NCBI RefSeq assembly: GCF_016916835.1
Contig: NZ_JAFFIX010000004.1
Coordinates: forward strand, 62,001 to 126,000
Source of the DNA: Actinacidiphila bryophytorum
GTDB taxonomy: Bacteria > Actinomycetota > Actinomycetes > Streptomycetales > Streptomycetaceae
Direction: 5' to 3'
DNA: 64,000 nt
A program made the translations under genes and the position numbers. The notes under the pieces were generated by a model that did no database searches, had not been told where the DNA came from, and saw only the letters and a list, made by a program, of their open reading frames with translations. Shown here in pieces: positions 25,785 through 34,868 of the stretch. Numbering within the stretch: the stretch's first letter is position 1; the number at the start of each line of letters is the position of its first letter.

Positions 25785-25860
25785 GCCAGCCGGCAGGCAA
25801 TCGGCAAGCCAGCCAGCAGGCAACCGGCAGGCAACCGGCAGGCAAGGAGCCGCACCGACG
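25785..25860. repeat. Degenerate short tandem repeat (GGCAGGCAACC-like units)
   Basis: About six imperfect 11-12 bp units of the form CCGGCAGGCAA and CCAGCAGGCAA occur upstream of the universal stress protein gene. The region has no convincing coding signal in either direction. It may be slippage-prone DNA, and no function can be inferred. Confidence 0.6.
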
Positions 25861-25931
25861 GCAGTCGGCCAGGCCGGCAGGGCCAGGCAAGGGCCGAAGA
25901 GCGCCCACGGCGAGTGAGGAGCACCACCGCC

Positions 25932-26378
25932 ATGACAAACGGCAAGATCATCGTCGGCGTCGACGGCTCGACCCCCGCCCAACAAGCCTTGCGCTGGGCC
26001 GGCCGCCAGGCCGAACTGACCGGTTCCTCGCTGGTCGCCGTGATGGCCTGGGAGCTGCCAGGAGCCTTCGGCTGGGCGGGAGTCCCCGGCCTCCCGCAGG
26101 ACCTCGATCTGGAGGAGCCCGCCGCCAGGGCGCTCGCGGAGGCGGTCGCGGACGCCCTCCCGCCGCAGCAGGCGGAATCGGTCGAGCAGGTGGTCGTGAT
26201 GGGCAACCCGGCCCAGGCCATCCTGGACCGGGCGGAGGGCGCGGACCTCATCGTCGTGGGCGTCCGCGGCCACGGCACCTTCCGCGCCACCCTCCTCGGT
26301 TCGGTAAGTCATACAGTCACAGTTCACGCGTCGTGCCCGGTGGTGGTGGTGCGTGGGACCACCGAAGTGACGGGATAG
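25932..26378 (+). CDS. Universal stress protein (UspA family, ATP-binding type)
   Basis: The 148-residue single-domain protein begins I-I-V-G-V-D-G-S. It carries the nucleotide-binding pattern G-x2-G-x9-G-S, seen as G-V-R-G-H-G-T-F-R-A-T-L-L-G-S, followed by V-S-H-T-V and the terminal strand P-V-V-V-V-R. This marks the ATP-binding branch. Such proteins modulate stress survival, and the partner here is unknown. ATG 25932 is preceded by a GAGGAG-type site 11-16 bp upstream. Confidence 0.92.
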   Translation: MTNGKIIVGVDGSTPAQQALRWAGRQAELTGSSLVAVMAWELPGAFGWAGVPGLPQDLDLEEPAARALAEAVADALPPQQAESVEQVVVMGNPAQAILDRAEGADLIVVGVRGHGTFRATLLGSVSHTVTVHASCPVVVVRGTTEVTG

Positions 26379-26466
26379 CCGCAGCTCATCGCACGTGGAC
26401 GAGAGTTATCCACAGGCTGTGACGACAGCCGCTCCTGAGGTGTGCTCGGCGGAGCATCATGGGGGC

Positions 26467-28383
26467 ATGAACGAAACGACCGGATCCGCCAGCGGGTCCA
26501 CGCCCGAATCCGACGCCGTGCCCGCCGTGCCCGCTCCCTCCCCCGCCCCGTCGGGCTCCCGGGACGGCGCCCTGCCCGACGCCGTCCCGGGCTCGCTCCC
26601 CGACTGGGAGAAGAGGTATCGCGCACCCCGGGTGGGTCTGCCGGAGTGGGCGGAGGACGCCCCGGACCGCAGCCTGTACGTGTCCGACGTCACCGGTACG
26701 TACGAGCTGTACGCGTGGAATCGGACGACGGGCGAGCGCCGCCAGGTCACCGACCGGCCGAACGGCACGACGGACGGCACGCTCAGCCGCGACGGCGAAT
26801 GGGTGTGGTGGTTCTCCGACACCAACGGCGACGAGTTCGGCGTGTGGATGCGCCAGCCGTTCGGCGGTGGCGAGGACATACCGGCCGCCCCGGGCCTCGC
26901 CCCCTCCTACCCGGCGGGCGTGGCGCTGGGCGTCGGCGGCCTGGCCGTCGTGGGCCGCTCCACCGACGACGAGGGCACGACCGTGCATGTCGTGCCGCCG
27001 GACGGCGCGGAGCCGTACGAGATCTACCGGCACGAGGAGTCCGCGGGCGTCGGCGACCTGTCGGAGGACGGCACGCTGGTGGTGATCGAGCACACCGAGC
27101 ACGGCGACGCGATGCACAGCGCGCTGCGGGTGCTGCGGGTCGCGGACGGCTCGGTGGTGGCCGAGCTGGACGACACCGAGGGCGGCACCCGGGAGCTGGG
27201 CCTTGACAGCCTCGGCTTCGCACCGGTGCCGGGCGACACCCGGCTGCTGGTCGGCCACCAGCGGGCGGACCGCTGGCTGCCGATGATCTGGGACGTCGCG
27301 ACCGGCGAGGAGAGCGCGCCCGCGATAGACCTGCCGGGCGACGTGCAGGCCGAGTGGTATCCGGACGGCAGCGCCCTGCTGGTGGTGCACGACTTCCGTG
27401 CCCGCAGCGAGATGTTCCGCTACGACCTGGCGGACGGCACGCTGACCGCGCTGGACACCCCGCGGGGTTCGGTGGGCGGCGCCACCGCCAGGCCGGACGG
27501 CACGGTCGAGTACCTGTGGTCGTCGGCCGCCCGGCCCCCGGCGGTGCGCTCGACGACCGGCGCGGTGGTGCTGGAGGCCCCGGGGCTGCGGGCGCCGGAC
27601 TCGGTCCCGGTGGAGGACGTGTGGGTGGACGGCCCGGGCGGCCGTATCCACGCCCTGGTGCAGCGGCCGCCCGCGGGCGCCGGCCGGGTCAGGGGGCCGC
27701 TGCCGACGGTCTTCGAGATACACGGCGGCCCGACCTGGCACGAGTCGGACTCCTTCGCGGCCGGCCCCGCGGCCTGGCTGGACCACGGCTTCGCGGTGGT
27801 GCGGGTCAACTACCGCGGGTCGACGGGCTATGGCAGGGAGTGGACGGACGCGCTCAAGCACCGGGTGGGCCTGATCGAGCTGGAGGACATCGCCGCGGTC
27901 CGCGAGTGGGCGGTGACGTCGGGGCTGGCCGACCCGGCGCGGCTGGTGCTCACCGGCGGCTCGTGGGGCGGCTATCTGACCCTGCTGGGCCTGGGCACCC
28001 AGCCGGAGGCGTGGGCGGTTGGCATCGCGGCGGTCCCGGTCGCCGACTACCCGACGGCGTATGCCGACGAGATGGAGGCGCTCAAGTCGCTGGACCGCAC
28101 CCTCTTCGGCGGCTCCCCCGCCGAGGTGCCCGAGCGCTATGCCGCCTCGTCCCCGCTGACGTATGTGGACAGGGTCGCCGCCCCCGTCTACATCAGCGCA
28201 GGCATGAACGACCCGCGCTGTCCGATACGCCAGATCGACAACTACGTGGAGCAGCTGCGGGCGCTGGACAAGCCGCACGAGGTGTACCGGTATGACGCGG
28301 GCCACGGCTCGCTGGTCGTGGAGGAGCGCATCAAGCAGGTCCGGCTGGAGCTGGCCTTCGCCCTACGCCATGTGGGCGGCTGA
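26467..28383 (+). CDS. S9 family peptidase (prolyl oligopeptidase/acylaminoacyl-peptidase type)
   Basis: The 638-residue cytoplasmic enzyme has a Pro/Ser-rich N-terminal tail and a beta-propeller-like region at about 60-380 (repeats such as D-G-E-W-V-W-W-F-S-D). A C-terminal alpha/beta hydrolase domain holds the nucleophile in G-G-S-W-G-G-Y-L, Asp in N-D-P-R-C-P and His in A-G-H-G-S-L. F-E-I-H-G-G-P forms the oxyanion region. It should cleave short peptides. The gene end overlaps the convergent SURF1 gene by 21 bp. Confidence 0.9.
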   Translation: MNETTGSASGSTPESDAVPAVPAPSPAPSGSRDGALPDAVPGSLPDWEKRYRAPRVGLPEWAEDAPDRSLYVSDVTGTYELYAWNRTTGERRQVTDRPNGTTDGTLSRDGEWVWWFSDTNGDEFGVWMRQPFGGGEDIPAAPGLAPSYPAGVALGVGGLAVVGRSTDDEGTTVHVVPPDGAEPYEIYRHEESAGVGDLSEDGTLVVIEHTEHGDAMHSALRVLRVADGSVVAELDDTEGGTRELGLDSLGFAPVPGDTRLLVGHQRADRWLPMIWDVATGEESAPAIDLPGDVQAEWYPDGSALLVVHDFRARSEMFRYDLADGTLTALDTPRGSVGGATARPDGTVEYLWSSAARPPAVRSTTGAVVLEAPGLRAPDSVPVEDVWVDGPGGRIHALVQRPPAGAGRVRGPLPTVFEIHGGPTWHESDSFAAGPAAWLDHGFAVVRVNYRGSTGYGREWTDALKHRVGLIELEDIAAVREWAVTSGLADPARLVLTGGSWGGYLTLLGLGTQPEAWAVGIAAVPVADYPTAYADEMEALKSLDRTLFGGSPAEVPERYAASSPLTYVDRVAAPVYISAGMNDPRCPIRQIDNYVEQLRALDKPHEVYRYDAGHGSLVVEERIKQVRLELAFALRHVGG

Positions 28384-29229
28384 TCCGGCCGGCTCGTCGG
28401 CGCCGCTCGCCGGCTCCGGTTCGCCGGGGTCCGGCGGGGCGACCAGGCCGAGGGCCGCGTCGTCCCGGGCCTCGGCCTCCCGGCGGGCGAGCCGGAAGTA
28501 CATGAAGACGACGAAGCCGGCGAAGACGAACCACTCACCGGTGTAGCCGAGGTTCTGGAAGGCCTTGAGGTCGAGGCCGCTGCCCGGGGGTGCCACCGGG
28601 GGTACCGGCTTCAGGGGCGCCGCCGAGTGGGTGGCGGTGATCCAGCCGCTGTAGACGGGATAAGGAAGGACGTTGACGAGAGTCGCGGCACTGATGATGC
28701 CGAGCTGCCCGGTCGGCAGCCCCCCGGGGGCGGCGGGCACGCCGTTGCTGCCCGCGGTCTCCGCGTACTGCATCGCTCCGGTCACGGTGACCTCGCCGGC
28801 CGGGGCGGGCGGTACCGCACCCCGCTCGGCGGCGGACGGGACGTCGCCGGGCAGCCAGCCGCGCACGACGGGCAGCGCGGCACCACCGTCGACCCGGAGA
28901 GGAGTGAGCACGTAGTAGCCGTTGCGGCCGTCGAGCAGGCGGTCGGGCACGAGGAGCTGGTGGGCGGTGTCGAAGCGGCCGATCGCGCTGACCGGGCGGC
29001 CGGAGGCGTCCGGCGGCACCTGGGTCCTGGTGTCGGGCAGCAGTGAGGCCAGTGGCACCGGCGCCCGGCCCGCGGTCTGCACCTCGGTGTGCTTGGCGTC
29101 CTTGTGTGCGTCCACCCGGGTCTCGAAGCGGCTCAGCTGCCAACTGCCCATGAAGACGCAGAAGGGCACGGCCAGCAGGACGAGCACGCCGACCACCAGC
29201 CAGCGCGGGGTGAGCAGGAACCGGTACAC
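28363..29229 (-). CDS. SURF1 family cytochrome c oxidase assembly protein
   Basis: The 288-residue protein has two membrane helices at about residues 10-30 and 235-255 flanking a periplasm-facing beta-rich domain, the SURF1 topology. Signature parts are G-S-W-Q-L-S-R-F near the N-terminus, L-V-V-P-D-R-L-type and V-V-R-G-W-L-P in the middle, and N-L-G-Y-T-G-E-W-F-V-F-A-G-F at the end. SURF1 aids insertion of heme into the aa3 oxidase. The GTG start at 29229 gives the usual Y-R-F-L-L-T-P-R-W beginning; the nearest GGAGG is unusually close to it. Confidence 0.9.
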   Translation of the reverse strand: MYRFLLTPRWLVVGVLVLLAVPFCVFMGSWQLSRFETRVDAHKDAKHTEVQTAGRAPVPLASLLPDTRTQVPPDASGRPVSAIGRFDTAHQLLVPDRLLDGRNGYYVLTPLRVDGGAALPVVRGWLPGDVPSAAERGAVPPAPAGEVTVTGAMQYAETAGSNGVPAAPGGLPTGQLGIISAATLVNVLPYPVYSGWITATHSAAPLKPVPPVAPPGSGLDLKAFQNLGYTGEWFVFAGFVVFMYFRLARREAEARDDAALGLVAPPDPGEPEPASGADEPAGSAAHMA

Positions 29230-29287
29230 GCCTCCACGGTACGGGGGCGTCCCGGGCCGCCCGCCACCGGGACCCTGCGGGCACACC

Positions 29288-30412
29288 CTAGGGCGCCGGG
29301 GTCTCCGGGACCGCGTCCGGCAGCGGAGTGGTCGTGTAGATGGTGCCGGCGCAGGCGCCCTGCAGTGTGGGGCCGAAGACGACGGGGGCGCCTGCCGCCG
29401 GTGTGTGGCGCAGCGAGAGGTCGCCGGGCTGCCCGGTGGGGGTGCCGGAGGGCACGTCGTTCGACGCCATCGGGTTGCCCGCCGAGGTCCCGCCGGCGTC
29501 GGGCGCCGCGGTGTTCGTCGGGGTGTCGCTCGGGGTCGGGGAGTCCGGCGGCGAGCTCGGCTGCGGACAGCCGCCGGGTCCGGTGTCCGCGGGCACCCAG
29601 ACGAAGTCGACCTCGTAGTGCTCGCCCGGGGCGAGGACCAGCGAGGCGCCGGCCGGGTCGGCAGGCAGTTCGCCGGCGGGGTCGTCGGCGGTGTGGTTGA
29701 CCACGGTGATCTGCGAGAGGTCGGCGTGGCCGACGGGGTAGAGCTGCACCTTGGCGGGGCCGGTCGGCACCGTACAGGCGGATCCGGAGACGTTGGCGAC
29801 GCGGAACCAGCCGTAGGCGCGTTCACCGGCGTCCAGGGAGCCGGCGTTGCTGGAGCCCTGCCCGAGCTGGCCGCTGGAGCACTCGGGGGTGTCCGGCGGG
29901 GCGGTGCGGCCCGGGCTGGTGGCCAGGCTCGACGGTCCGTCGCTGCCCGCGGCGGGGGGCGAGCTGTCCGGCCCCGTGGTGTCCTGCGGGTGGTCGGACC
30001 TGCCCGCCTCGCCCGTGGTGCCCCAGATGTCGGTGCGGCCGTCCTCGCCGGGCTCGGCGGCATGCGTGCTGGCCACGGTGGCCGGGGCGGCACTGGTGCG
30101 GCCCGAGGTGTCGGCGGCGTGGATCAGCGCGGGCACCGCGGTGCCGACGAGCAGCACCGCGGCGGCGGTGCCGGCCAGCGCCTGCCGCCGGTGCTGGCGG
30201 CGGGCCGGCACCGCCCGCCGCAGGTGGTCCAGTGCGTCGGGCGCGGGCTTGAGGTCGCGGACGGCGTCGCGCAGCAGGTCGCGCAGCGCCGCTTCCTCGG
30301 GGCTCTCGTCGACCGGCCCGCCGGTCAGGTCGGTCGGGTCGCCCGGGGCGTGCCCGGGGGAGTTGTGCGGGTCCATGCCAGGGGTGTTGTCCGGGGCGTC
30401 GGGGGTGGTCAT
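29288..30412 (-). CDS. Membrane-anchored protein with extracytoplasmic domain, partner of the adjacent sigma factor
   Basis: The 374-residue protein has a cytosolic N-terminal region of about 75 residues (E-E-A-A-L-R-D-L-L-R-D-A-V), one membrane helix at about 80-100 (A-A-A-V-L-L-V-G-T-A-V-P-A-L), then a Ser/Pro/Thr-rich linker. The outer domain has several cysteines (P-E-C-S-S-G, S-A-C-T-V, G-G-C-P-Q, G-A-C-A-G). The layout is like an anti-sigma or signalling partner, but no zinc anti-sigma motif is visible. Its ATG overlaps the sigma-factor stop (ATGA), so they are translationally coupled. The role as sigma regulator is inferred from position only. Confidence 0.75.
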   Translation of the reverse strand: MTTPDAPDNTPGMDPHNSPGHAPGDPTDLTGGPVDESPEEAALRDLLRDAVRDLKPAPDALDHLRRAVPARRQHRRQALAGTAAAVLLVGTAVPALIHAADTSGRTSAAPATVASTHAAEPGEDGRTDIWGTTGEAGRSDHPQDTTGPDSSPPAAGSDGPSSLATSPGRTAPPDTPECSSGQLGQGSSNAGSLDAGERAYGWFRVANVSGSACTVPTGPAKVQLYPVGHADLSQITVVNHTADDPAGELPADPAGASLVLAPGEHYEVDFVWVPADTGPGGCPQPSSPPDSPTPSDTPTNTAAPDAGGTSAGNPMASNDVPSGTPTGQPGDLSLRHTPAAGAPVVFGPTLQGACAGTIYTTTPLPDAVPETPAP

Positions 30413-31104
30413 GCCGTGGCCTCCATCGCGACCCGCAGGGCGGCGATGCCGCGCGAGCCGTACGCCTTCACCGAGCCGAGCGATATGCCCAGCGTCTCGG
30501 CGACCTGGGCCTCGGTCATGTCGGCGAAGTAGCGCAGCACCAGCACCTCGCGCTGTCTGCGCTGCAGCGTACGCATCGCCGCCTTGAGCTGGTCGCGCTC
30601 CAGCAGCTCGTACGCGCCCTCTTCCGCGCTGGCCATGTCGGGCATGGGCTTGGAGAGCAGCTTCAGGCCGAGGATGCGGCGGCGCAGCGCGGAACGGGAG
30701 AGGTTGACGACGGTCTGCCGCAGGTAGGCGAGGGTCTTCTCGGGGTCGCGGACCCGGCTGCGCGCGGAGTGCACGCGTATGAAGGCCTCCTGGACGACGT
30801 CCTCGCAGGAGGCGGTGTCGTCGAGCAGCAGGGCGGCCAGGCCCAGCAGGGCGCGGTAGTGGGCGCGGTAGGTCTCGGTGAGGTGGTCGACGGTGGTGCC
30901 GACGGCCGTCACGGGGTCAGTGCCCTCGCGTTCGCCGGCGGCGCCTTGGGCGGTGTCCACCCGGGCCACCGGCCAGGGCGCGATCACCGGGAGCCCGCCG
31001 TAGGGTTGCCCGGTCCGCGCGGGTCGTGCCGGGCGTGCCGGACGTACGGGTACGATCGTCCCCCGCTGCCCGAATACCGTCTCGATGCCCAGTGCCTCCG
31101 CCAC
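30409..31104 (-). CDS. RNA polymerase sigma factor, SigE/ECF type
   Basis: The 231-residue protein has an unstructured N-terminus of about 60 residues. Sigma region 2 follows, with L-L-G-L-A-A-L-L-L-D-D-T-A-S-C-E-D-V-V-Q and A-F-I-R-V, then region 4 with L-P-x-R-Q-R-E-V-type Q-R-R-Q-R-E-V-L-V-L-R-Y and E-A-Q-V-A-E-T-L-G-I-S-L-G-S-V-K. This is the SigE-family/SigM-like ECF arrangement. It is coupled to the membrane protein downstream, probably its regulator. The start is uncertain because the N-terminal region is poorly constrained. Confidence 0.88.
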   Translation of the reverse strand: MAEALGIETVFGQRGTIVPVRPARPARPARTGQPYGGLPVIAPWPVARVDTAQGAAGEREGTDPVTAVGTTVDHLTETYRAHYRALLGLAALLLDDTASCEDVVQEAFIRVHSARSRVRDPEKTLAYLRQTVVNLSRSALRRRILGLKLLSKPMPDMASAEEGAYELLERDQLKAAMRTLQRRQREVLVLRYFADMTEAQVAETLGISLGSVKAYGSRGIAALRVAMEATA

Positions 31105-31470
31105 GTGTGTTGGACACGCATCCCCCCGTCAGGGTTGTACGCGCAAGGCACACCGCCCGACGGAGCGTCAAATATCCCCATGCGCACCAGCTCTTCCTCA
31201 GCGCCCCATTTGCACCGACGGCCCCCGTTCACGTTCGGTGTGCAGCACCCCAGGACAGCACCCAGGCAGTGCGCTGACACAAAGACGCTCCCCCATGGCC
31301 GGCGGTTGCAGCCACGGGGGAGCAAATTCTCCAACGGTTCGGCGGACGGATTCAAGTGGTCCAGACCAAATTGCGGCCACTTTCCGCCGAATTAAGCGAT
31401 ATTCGCCTGGAATCAGCGCGGTACCAGTGCGGTATCGGTACCGGGGTCGGCACCGGTGCCAGCGCCGGTG
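31105..31470. other. Intergenic region between lysC and the sigma factor
   Basis: No gene is seen in these 366 bp. It contains the lysC terminator hairpin (31287-31323) and, to its left, an AT-richer stretch that should hold the sigma-factor promoter. The aspartate-semialdehyde dehydrogenase gene that often follows lysC is absent here. Confidence 0.5.
31287..31323 (-). terminator. Terminator after lysC
   Basis: Arms GCTCCCCCATGGC and GCCACGGGGGAGC pair over 13 bp with one mismatch and an 11-nt loop. Reading leftward, the hairpin is followed by GTCTTTGTG, a partial U tract. It lies about 150 bp beyond the lysC stop and upstream of the sigma factor gene. Confidence 0.75.
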
Positions 31471-31992
31471 TCAGCGTCCGGTGCCGCCGTAGACGACGGC
31501 CTCGTCGCTGTCGCTGTCCAGGCCGAACGCCGAGTGCACCGCCTGCACGGCGGGGTTCACGTCGTCCGCCCGGGTGACCACCGAGATGCGGATCTCGGAG
31601 GTCGAGATCAGCTCGATGTTGACCCCGGCGTTGGACAGCGCCTCGAAGAAGGTCGCCGTGACGCCCGGGTTGGTCTTCATCCCGGCGCCGACGAGCGAGA
31701 TCTTGCCGATCTGGTCGTCGTAGCGCAGCGAGTCGAAGCCGATCACCGACTGCGCCCTGGTCAGCGCCTCCATCGCCTTGTGCCCTTCGGCCTTCGGCAG
31801 CGTGAAGGAGATGTCGGTCAGCGCGGTGGCCGCGGCCGACACGTTCTGCACGATCATGTCGATGTTGATCTCGGCGTCCGCGACGGCCCGGAAGATCGTC
31901 GCCGCCTCGCCCGGCTTGTCCGGCACGCCGACGACGGTGATCTTCGCCTCGGACGTGTCGTGCGAGACGCCGGAGATGATCGCCTGCTCCAC
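31471..31992 (-). CDS. lysC: Aspartate kinase beta subunit from an internal in-frame start of lysC
   Basis: Within lysC a GTG at 31992 (V-E-Q-A-I-I-S-G) is preceded at 8-nt spacing by AAGGAGA, a good ribosome binding site in the middle of a coding region. Starting here gives 173 residues comprising only the ACT regulatory domains. Actinobacterial aspartate kinases of the alpha2beta2 type (for example in Corynebacterium) make a beta subunit of about this size from an internal start. Translation from this site is inferred. Confidence 0.65.
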   Translation of the reverse strand: MEQAIISGVSHDTSEAKITVVGVPDKPGEAATIFRAVADAEINIDMIVQNVSAAATALTDISFTLPKAEGHKAMEALTRAQSVIGFDSLRYDDQIGKISLVGAGMKTNPGVTATFFEALSNAGVNIELISTSEIRISVVTRADDVNPAVQAVHSAFGLDSDSDEAVVYGGTGR

Positions 31993-32796
31993 TGGCCTGT
32001 CTCCTTGCGATGCGATGTGCGGTGCGAGCCGCAGCGCGACCTGCGGCGGAAGGCCCTGCGGCCGTTCGTTGCTGACCCAGGTGCCGGGAAGTCCGGAGAA
32101 GGACGAGCGCACGTGGATCGGGATGTTGTAGCGCCGCGCGTACTCCACGCAGCGGTGCAGCAGCACCTTCGAACCGGAGCTGGCCAGCTCCAGCATGTCC
32201 TCGAAGGCGATCCAGTCCATCTTGCGGGCCTTCTTGACCACCCGCGGGTCCGCGGTGAAGACGCCGTCCACGTCGGTGTAGATCTCGCAGACCTCGGCGT
32301 CCAGCGCCGCGGCCAGCGCGACGGCCGTGGTGTCGGAGCCGCCCCGCCCGAGCGTGGTGATGTCCTTCTTGTCCTGCGACACGCCTTGGAAGCCGGCCAC
32401 GATCGCGATGTTGCCCTCGTCGAGCGCGGTGCGGATACGGCCCGGCGTCACATCGATGATCCGCGCCTTGTTGTGCACCGAGTCGGTGATCACACCGGCC
32501 TGGCTGCCCGTGAACGACTGCGCCTCGTGGCCGAGGTTTTTGATCGCCATCGCCAGCAGCGCCATGGAGATCCGCTCTCCTGCGGTCAGCAGCATGTCGA
32601 ACTCGCGACCCGCCGGGATCGGCGAGACCTGCTCCGCGAGATCGATCAACTCGTCCGTCGTGTCGCCCATCGCCGACACCACGACAACGACCTGGTGGCC
32701 GTTCTTCTTGGTGTCCACGATCCTTCGGGCGACGCGCTTGATGCCTTCGGCATCGGCGACGGAGGAGCCGCCGTACTTCTGCACGACAAGGCCCAC
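31471..32796 (-). CDS. lysC: Aspartate kinase (alpha subunit, full-length lysC product)
   Basis: The 441-residue cytoplasmic enzyme phosphorylates L-aspartate with ATP, the first step toward lysine, diaminopimelate, threonine and methionine. N-terminal V-Q-K-Y-G-G-S-S-V and F-T-A-D-P-R-V mark the amino-acid kinase domain (residues 1-240). Two C-terminal ACT domains from about 265 carry allosteric sites, with V-G-V-P-D-K-P-G and V-Q-N-V-S at the first. Length matches actinobacterial Ask. An internal start encodes the small beta subunit. The start GTG lies at 32796. The gene is not followed by asd. Confidence 0.95.
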   Translation of the reverse strand: MGLVVQKYGGSSVADAEGIKRVARRIVDTKKNGHQVVVVVSAMGDTTDELIDLAEQVSPIPAGREFDMLLTAGERISMALLAMAIKNLGHEAQSFTGSQAGVITDSVHNKARIIDVTPGRIRTALDEGNIAIVAGFQGVSQDKKDITTLGRGGSDTTAVALAAALDAEVCEIYTDVDGVFTADPRVVKKARKMDWIAFEDMLELASSGSKVLLHRCVEYARRYNIPIHVRSSFSGLPGTWVSNERPQGLPPQVALRLAPHIASQGDRPVEQAIISGVSHDTSEAKITVVGVPDKPGEAATIFRAVADAEINIDMIVQNVSAAATALTDISFTLPKAEGHKAMEALTRAQSVIGFDSLRYDDQIGKISLVGAGMKTNPGVTATFFEALSNAGVNIELISTSEIRISVVTRADDVNPAVQAVHSAFGLDSDSDEAVVYGGTGR

Positions 32797-32961
32797 GTGC
32801 GCTCCTCGCTCAGGGGTGAATCGGTCGGCCCAGTTTAACGAGCAGGTCCGATCCGCCCGGAACGTATCGCATGGTGAGATACGCCGCTCAAAGAATGATC
32901 ACCGCCGGGAGCCGCCGACACCCCGTACGGAGCCGCCGCGGCCGGCCGCCCCGGGGCGGCC

Positions 32962-33663
32962 TCACTGCGCCGGGCGCAGCCCCAGCGTCCCCAGCTCGGC
33001 CTCCATCACCTTGCCGGCCTCCTCCGCCAGCTCGTCGTCGTCGTCCGCGCCCCCGCCGGTGTCCAGGCCGTTCAGCTCGTCCAGCGGGCTGTCCAGCCGC
33101 ACGTGCGCGACCAGCGACTGCAGCGCCCGCAGGCTCGCGCTCGCCGTCGAACCCCAGTTGGACAGGTAGGAGAACTGCCACCACCACAGCGCCTCCGACA
33201 CCCGCCCGGCCGAGAAGTGCGTCAGCCCGTGGGTGAGATCGGCCACGACGTCGGCCATGTCGTCCGAGATCCGGCACGCCACCGGCGTCGACCTCGGCAC
33301 ATACGGGTCGAAGACCTCCGAGTAGACGTCGATCGGCTCCAGCAGCGCCGCGAGCTGCTGCCGCAGGTCGTCCTCGTCCGGCTCGGGTCCCGCGTCCGGC
33401 TCGTAGCGCTCGTCGGGCACGAAGTCCTCGTGCGCGCCCAGCCGCCCGCCGGCCAGCAGCAGCTGCGAGACCTCGAGCAGCAGATACGGCACCGCGCTGT
33501 CCGGGTCGTCGCCCTTGGCCACCTCGCGCACCGCGACGATGAAGCTCTCGATCTGGTCGGCCACCTGGACGGCGAACTCGTCCGGCTCCTGCGGCACGAA
33601 CGGCTCGGCCTGCGGCTCCGCCGCGCCGGCTCCCGCGCTCTTGTTCACCACGGTGTCAGACAT
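32962..33663 (-). CDS. DUF5063 domain protein, recR-linked
   Basis: The 233-residue acidic, mostly helical protein starts at ATG 33663 behind GGGAGG. Landmarks are [26 protein letters not shown], and [12 protein letters not shown] followed by A-S-A-S-L-R-A-L. The family is always near recR in streptomycetes but has no known function. Its start overlaps the recR stop by 8 bp, so it is in the recR operon. Confidence 0.85.
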   Translation of the reverse strand: MSDTVVNKSAGAGAAEPQAEPFVPQEPDEFAVQVADQIESFIVAVREVAKGDDPDSAVPYLLLEVSQLLLAGGRLGAHEDFVPDERYEPDAGPEPDEDDLRQQLAALLEPIDVYSEVFDPYVPRSTPVACRISDDMADVVADLTHGLTHFSAGRVSEALWWWQFSYLSNWGSTASASLRALQSLVAHVRLDSPLDELNGLDTGGGADDDDELAEEAGKVMEAELGTLGLRPAQ

Positions 33664-34255
33664 CGAGCAACCGCCTCCCTTCGAAGGCCCGCCCCAGCGT
33701 GACCTCGTCCGCATATTCCAAGTCACCGCCCACGGGCAGGCCGCTGGCCAGCCGCGTCACCCGCAGTCCCATGGGCTTCACCGTCCGGGCGAGGTAGGTC
33801 GCCGTGGCCTCGCCCTCCAGATTGGGGTCCGTCGCCAGGATCAGCTCGGTGACGGTGCCGTCGGCCAGCCTGCGCAGCAGTTCCGCGATCCGCAGGTCGT
33901 CGGGACCGACACCGTCGATCGGGCTGATCGCCCCGCCCAGCACGTGGTATTTCCCGCGGAACTCCCGGGTGCGCTCGATCGCGACCACGTCCTTGGGCTC
34001 CTCGACCACGCAGATCACCGCCGGATCGCGGCGCGGGTCCCGGCACACCCGGCACAGCTCGTCCTGCGCGACGTTGCCGCACACCTTGCAGAAGCGGACC
34101 TTCGCCTTGACCTCGGTCAGCACGTGCGCCAGCCGGCGGACGTCCGCGGGGTCGGCCTGCAGGATGTGGAAGGCGATGCGCTGCGCGCTCTTGGGACCCA
34201 CGCCGGGCAGCCTGCCCAGTTCGTCGATCAGGTCCTGCACCACGCCTTCGTACAC
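33656..34255 (-). CDS. recR: Recombination mediator protein RecR
   Basis: The 199-residue protein starts [20 protein letters not shown], the N-terminal helix-hairpin-helix. A C4 zinc finger (C-K-V-C-G...C-R-V-C) follows, then the Toprim domain with V-V-E-E-P-K-D, G-P-D-D-L-R and [11 protein letters not shown]. RecR with RecO/RecF loads RecA at gaps. Order ybaB-recR after dnaX is conserved widely in bacteria. The start is GTG 34255. Confidence 0.97.
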   Translation of the reverse strand: MYEGVVQDLIDELGRLPGVGPKSAQRIAFHILQADPADVRRLAHVLTEVKAKVRFCKVCGNVAQDELCRVCRDPRRDPAVICVVEEPKDVVAIERTREFRGKYHVLGGAISPIDGVGPDDLRIAELLRRLADGTVTELILATDPNLEGEATATYLARTVKPMGLRVTRLASGLPVGGDLEYADEVTLGRAFEGRRLLDV

Positions 34256-34341
34256 GCCGGCACGCCTTCCAGGATTCGGGGGTTCGGGGGTCGTCGGAGG
34301 TCGGTCGGGGCCGCCGGGCCGTCAGCAGCCGTCAGCAGCCG

Positions 34342-34674
34342 TCAGAACAGCCCCGGCAGTCCGCCGCCGAGCCCCTGCGCGAGCGGGCCGAGCTTGCTCT
34401 GCTGCAGTTCCTGCGCCGCGTCGGTCGCACTGTGGACGGCGGCGACGACCAGGTCGGCCAGCGTCTCGGTGTCGTCCGGGTCCACGGCCTTCGGGTCGAT
34501 CACCAGCGCCCGCAGCTCGCCCGCGCCGGACACCGTCGCCTTCACCAGGCCACCGCCCGCCGTGCCCTCGACCTCGGTCTCGGCGAGCTCCTGCTGCGCC
34601 GCGGCCAGGTCCTGCTGCATCTTCTGCGCCTGCTGGAGCAGCGCCTGCATATTCGGCTGACCACCGGGAATCAC
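34342..34674 (-). CDS. ybaB: YbaB/EbfC family nucleoid-associated protein
   Basis: The 110-residue DNA-binding protein starts with GTG at 34674 behind CAGGAG. It has the coiled N-terminal helix [15 protein letters not shown] and the central sheet [11 protein letters not shown]. The acidic region has [19 protein letters not shown]. It ends with a short Gly/Leu tail, as usual in Streptomyces. It lies between dnaX and recR. Confidence 0.95.
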   Translation of the reverse strand: MIPGGQPNMQALLQQAQKMQQDLAAAQQELAETEVEGTAGGGLVKATVSGAGELRALVIDPKAVDPDDTETLADLVVAAVHSATDAAQELQQSKLGPLAQGLGGGLPGLF

Positions 34675-34868
34675 GGTTCGCTCCTGCCTCGCGTCTGCTG
34701 TCGTGCTGCTGTCGTGCTGCGTTTTTCACTGACACGCCGAGCCTACGTGCTCGTACGGCGGCGCGCCCTACGCCGTACGGAGGATCGCTGCGGCGCGGTC
34801 TCCACCCGGAGTGGCGTACGGCTGCGCCGCAGGGAGTACGCGACCGGGTCCGTCCGCATCACCGCAGG

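Noticed and set aside
25366..25938. Repeated Cys/Leu/Pro-Ala-Gly protein on the minus strand at the triplicated repeat
   Set aside because: It is produced by tandem noncoding repeats and lacks a start signal or domain.
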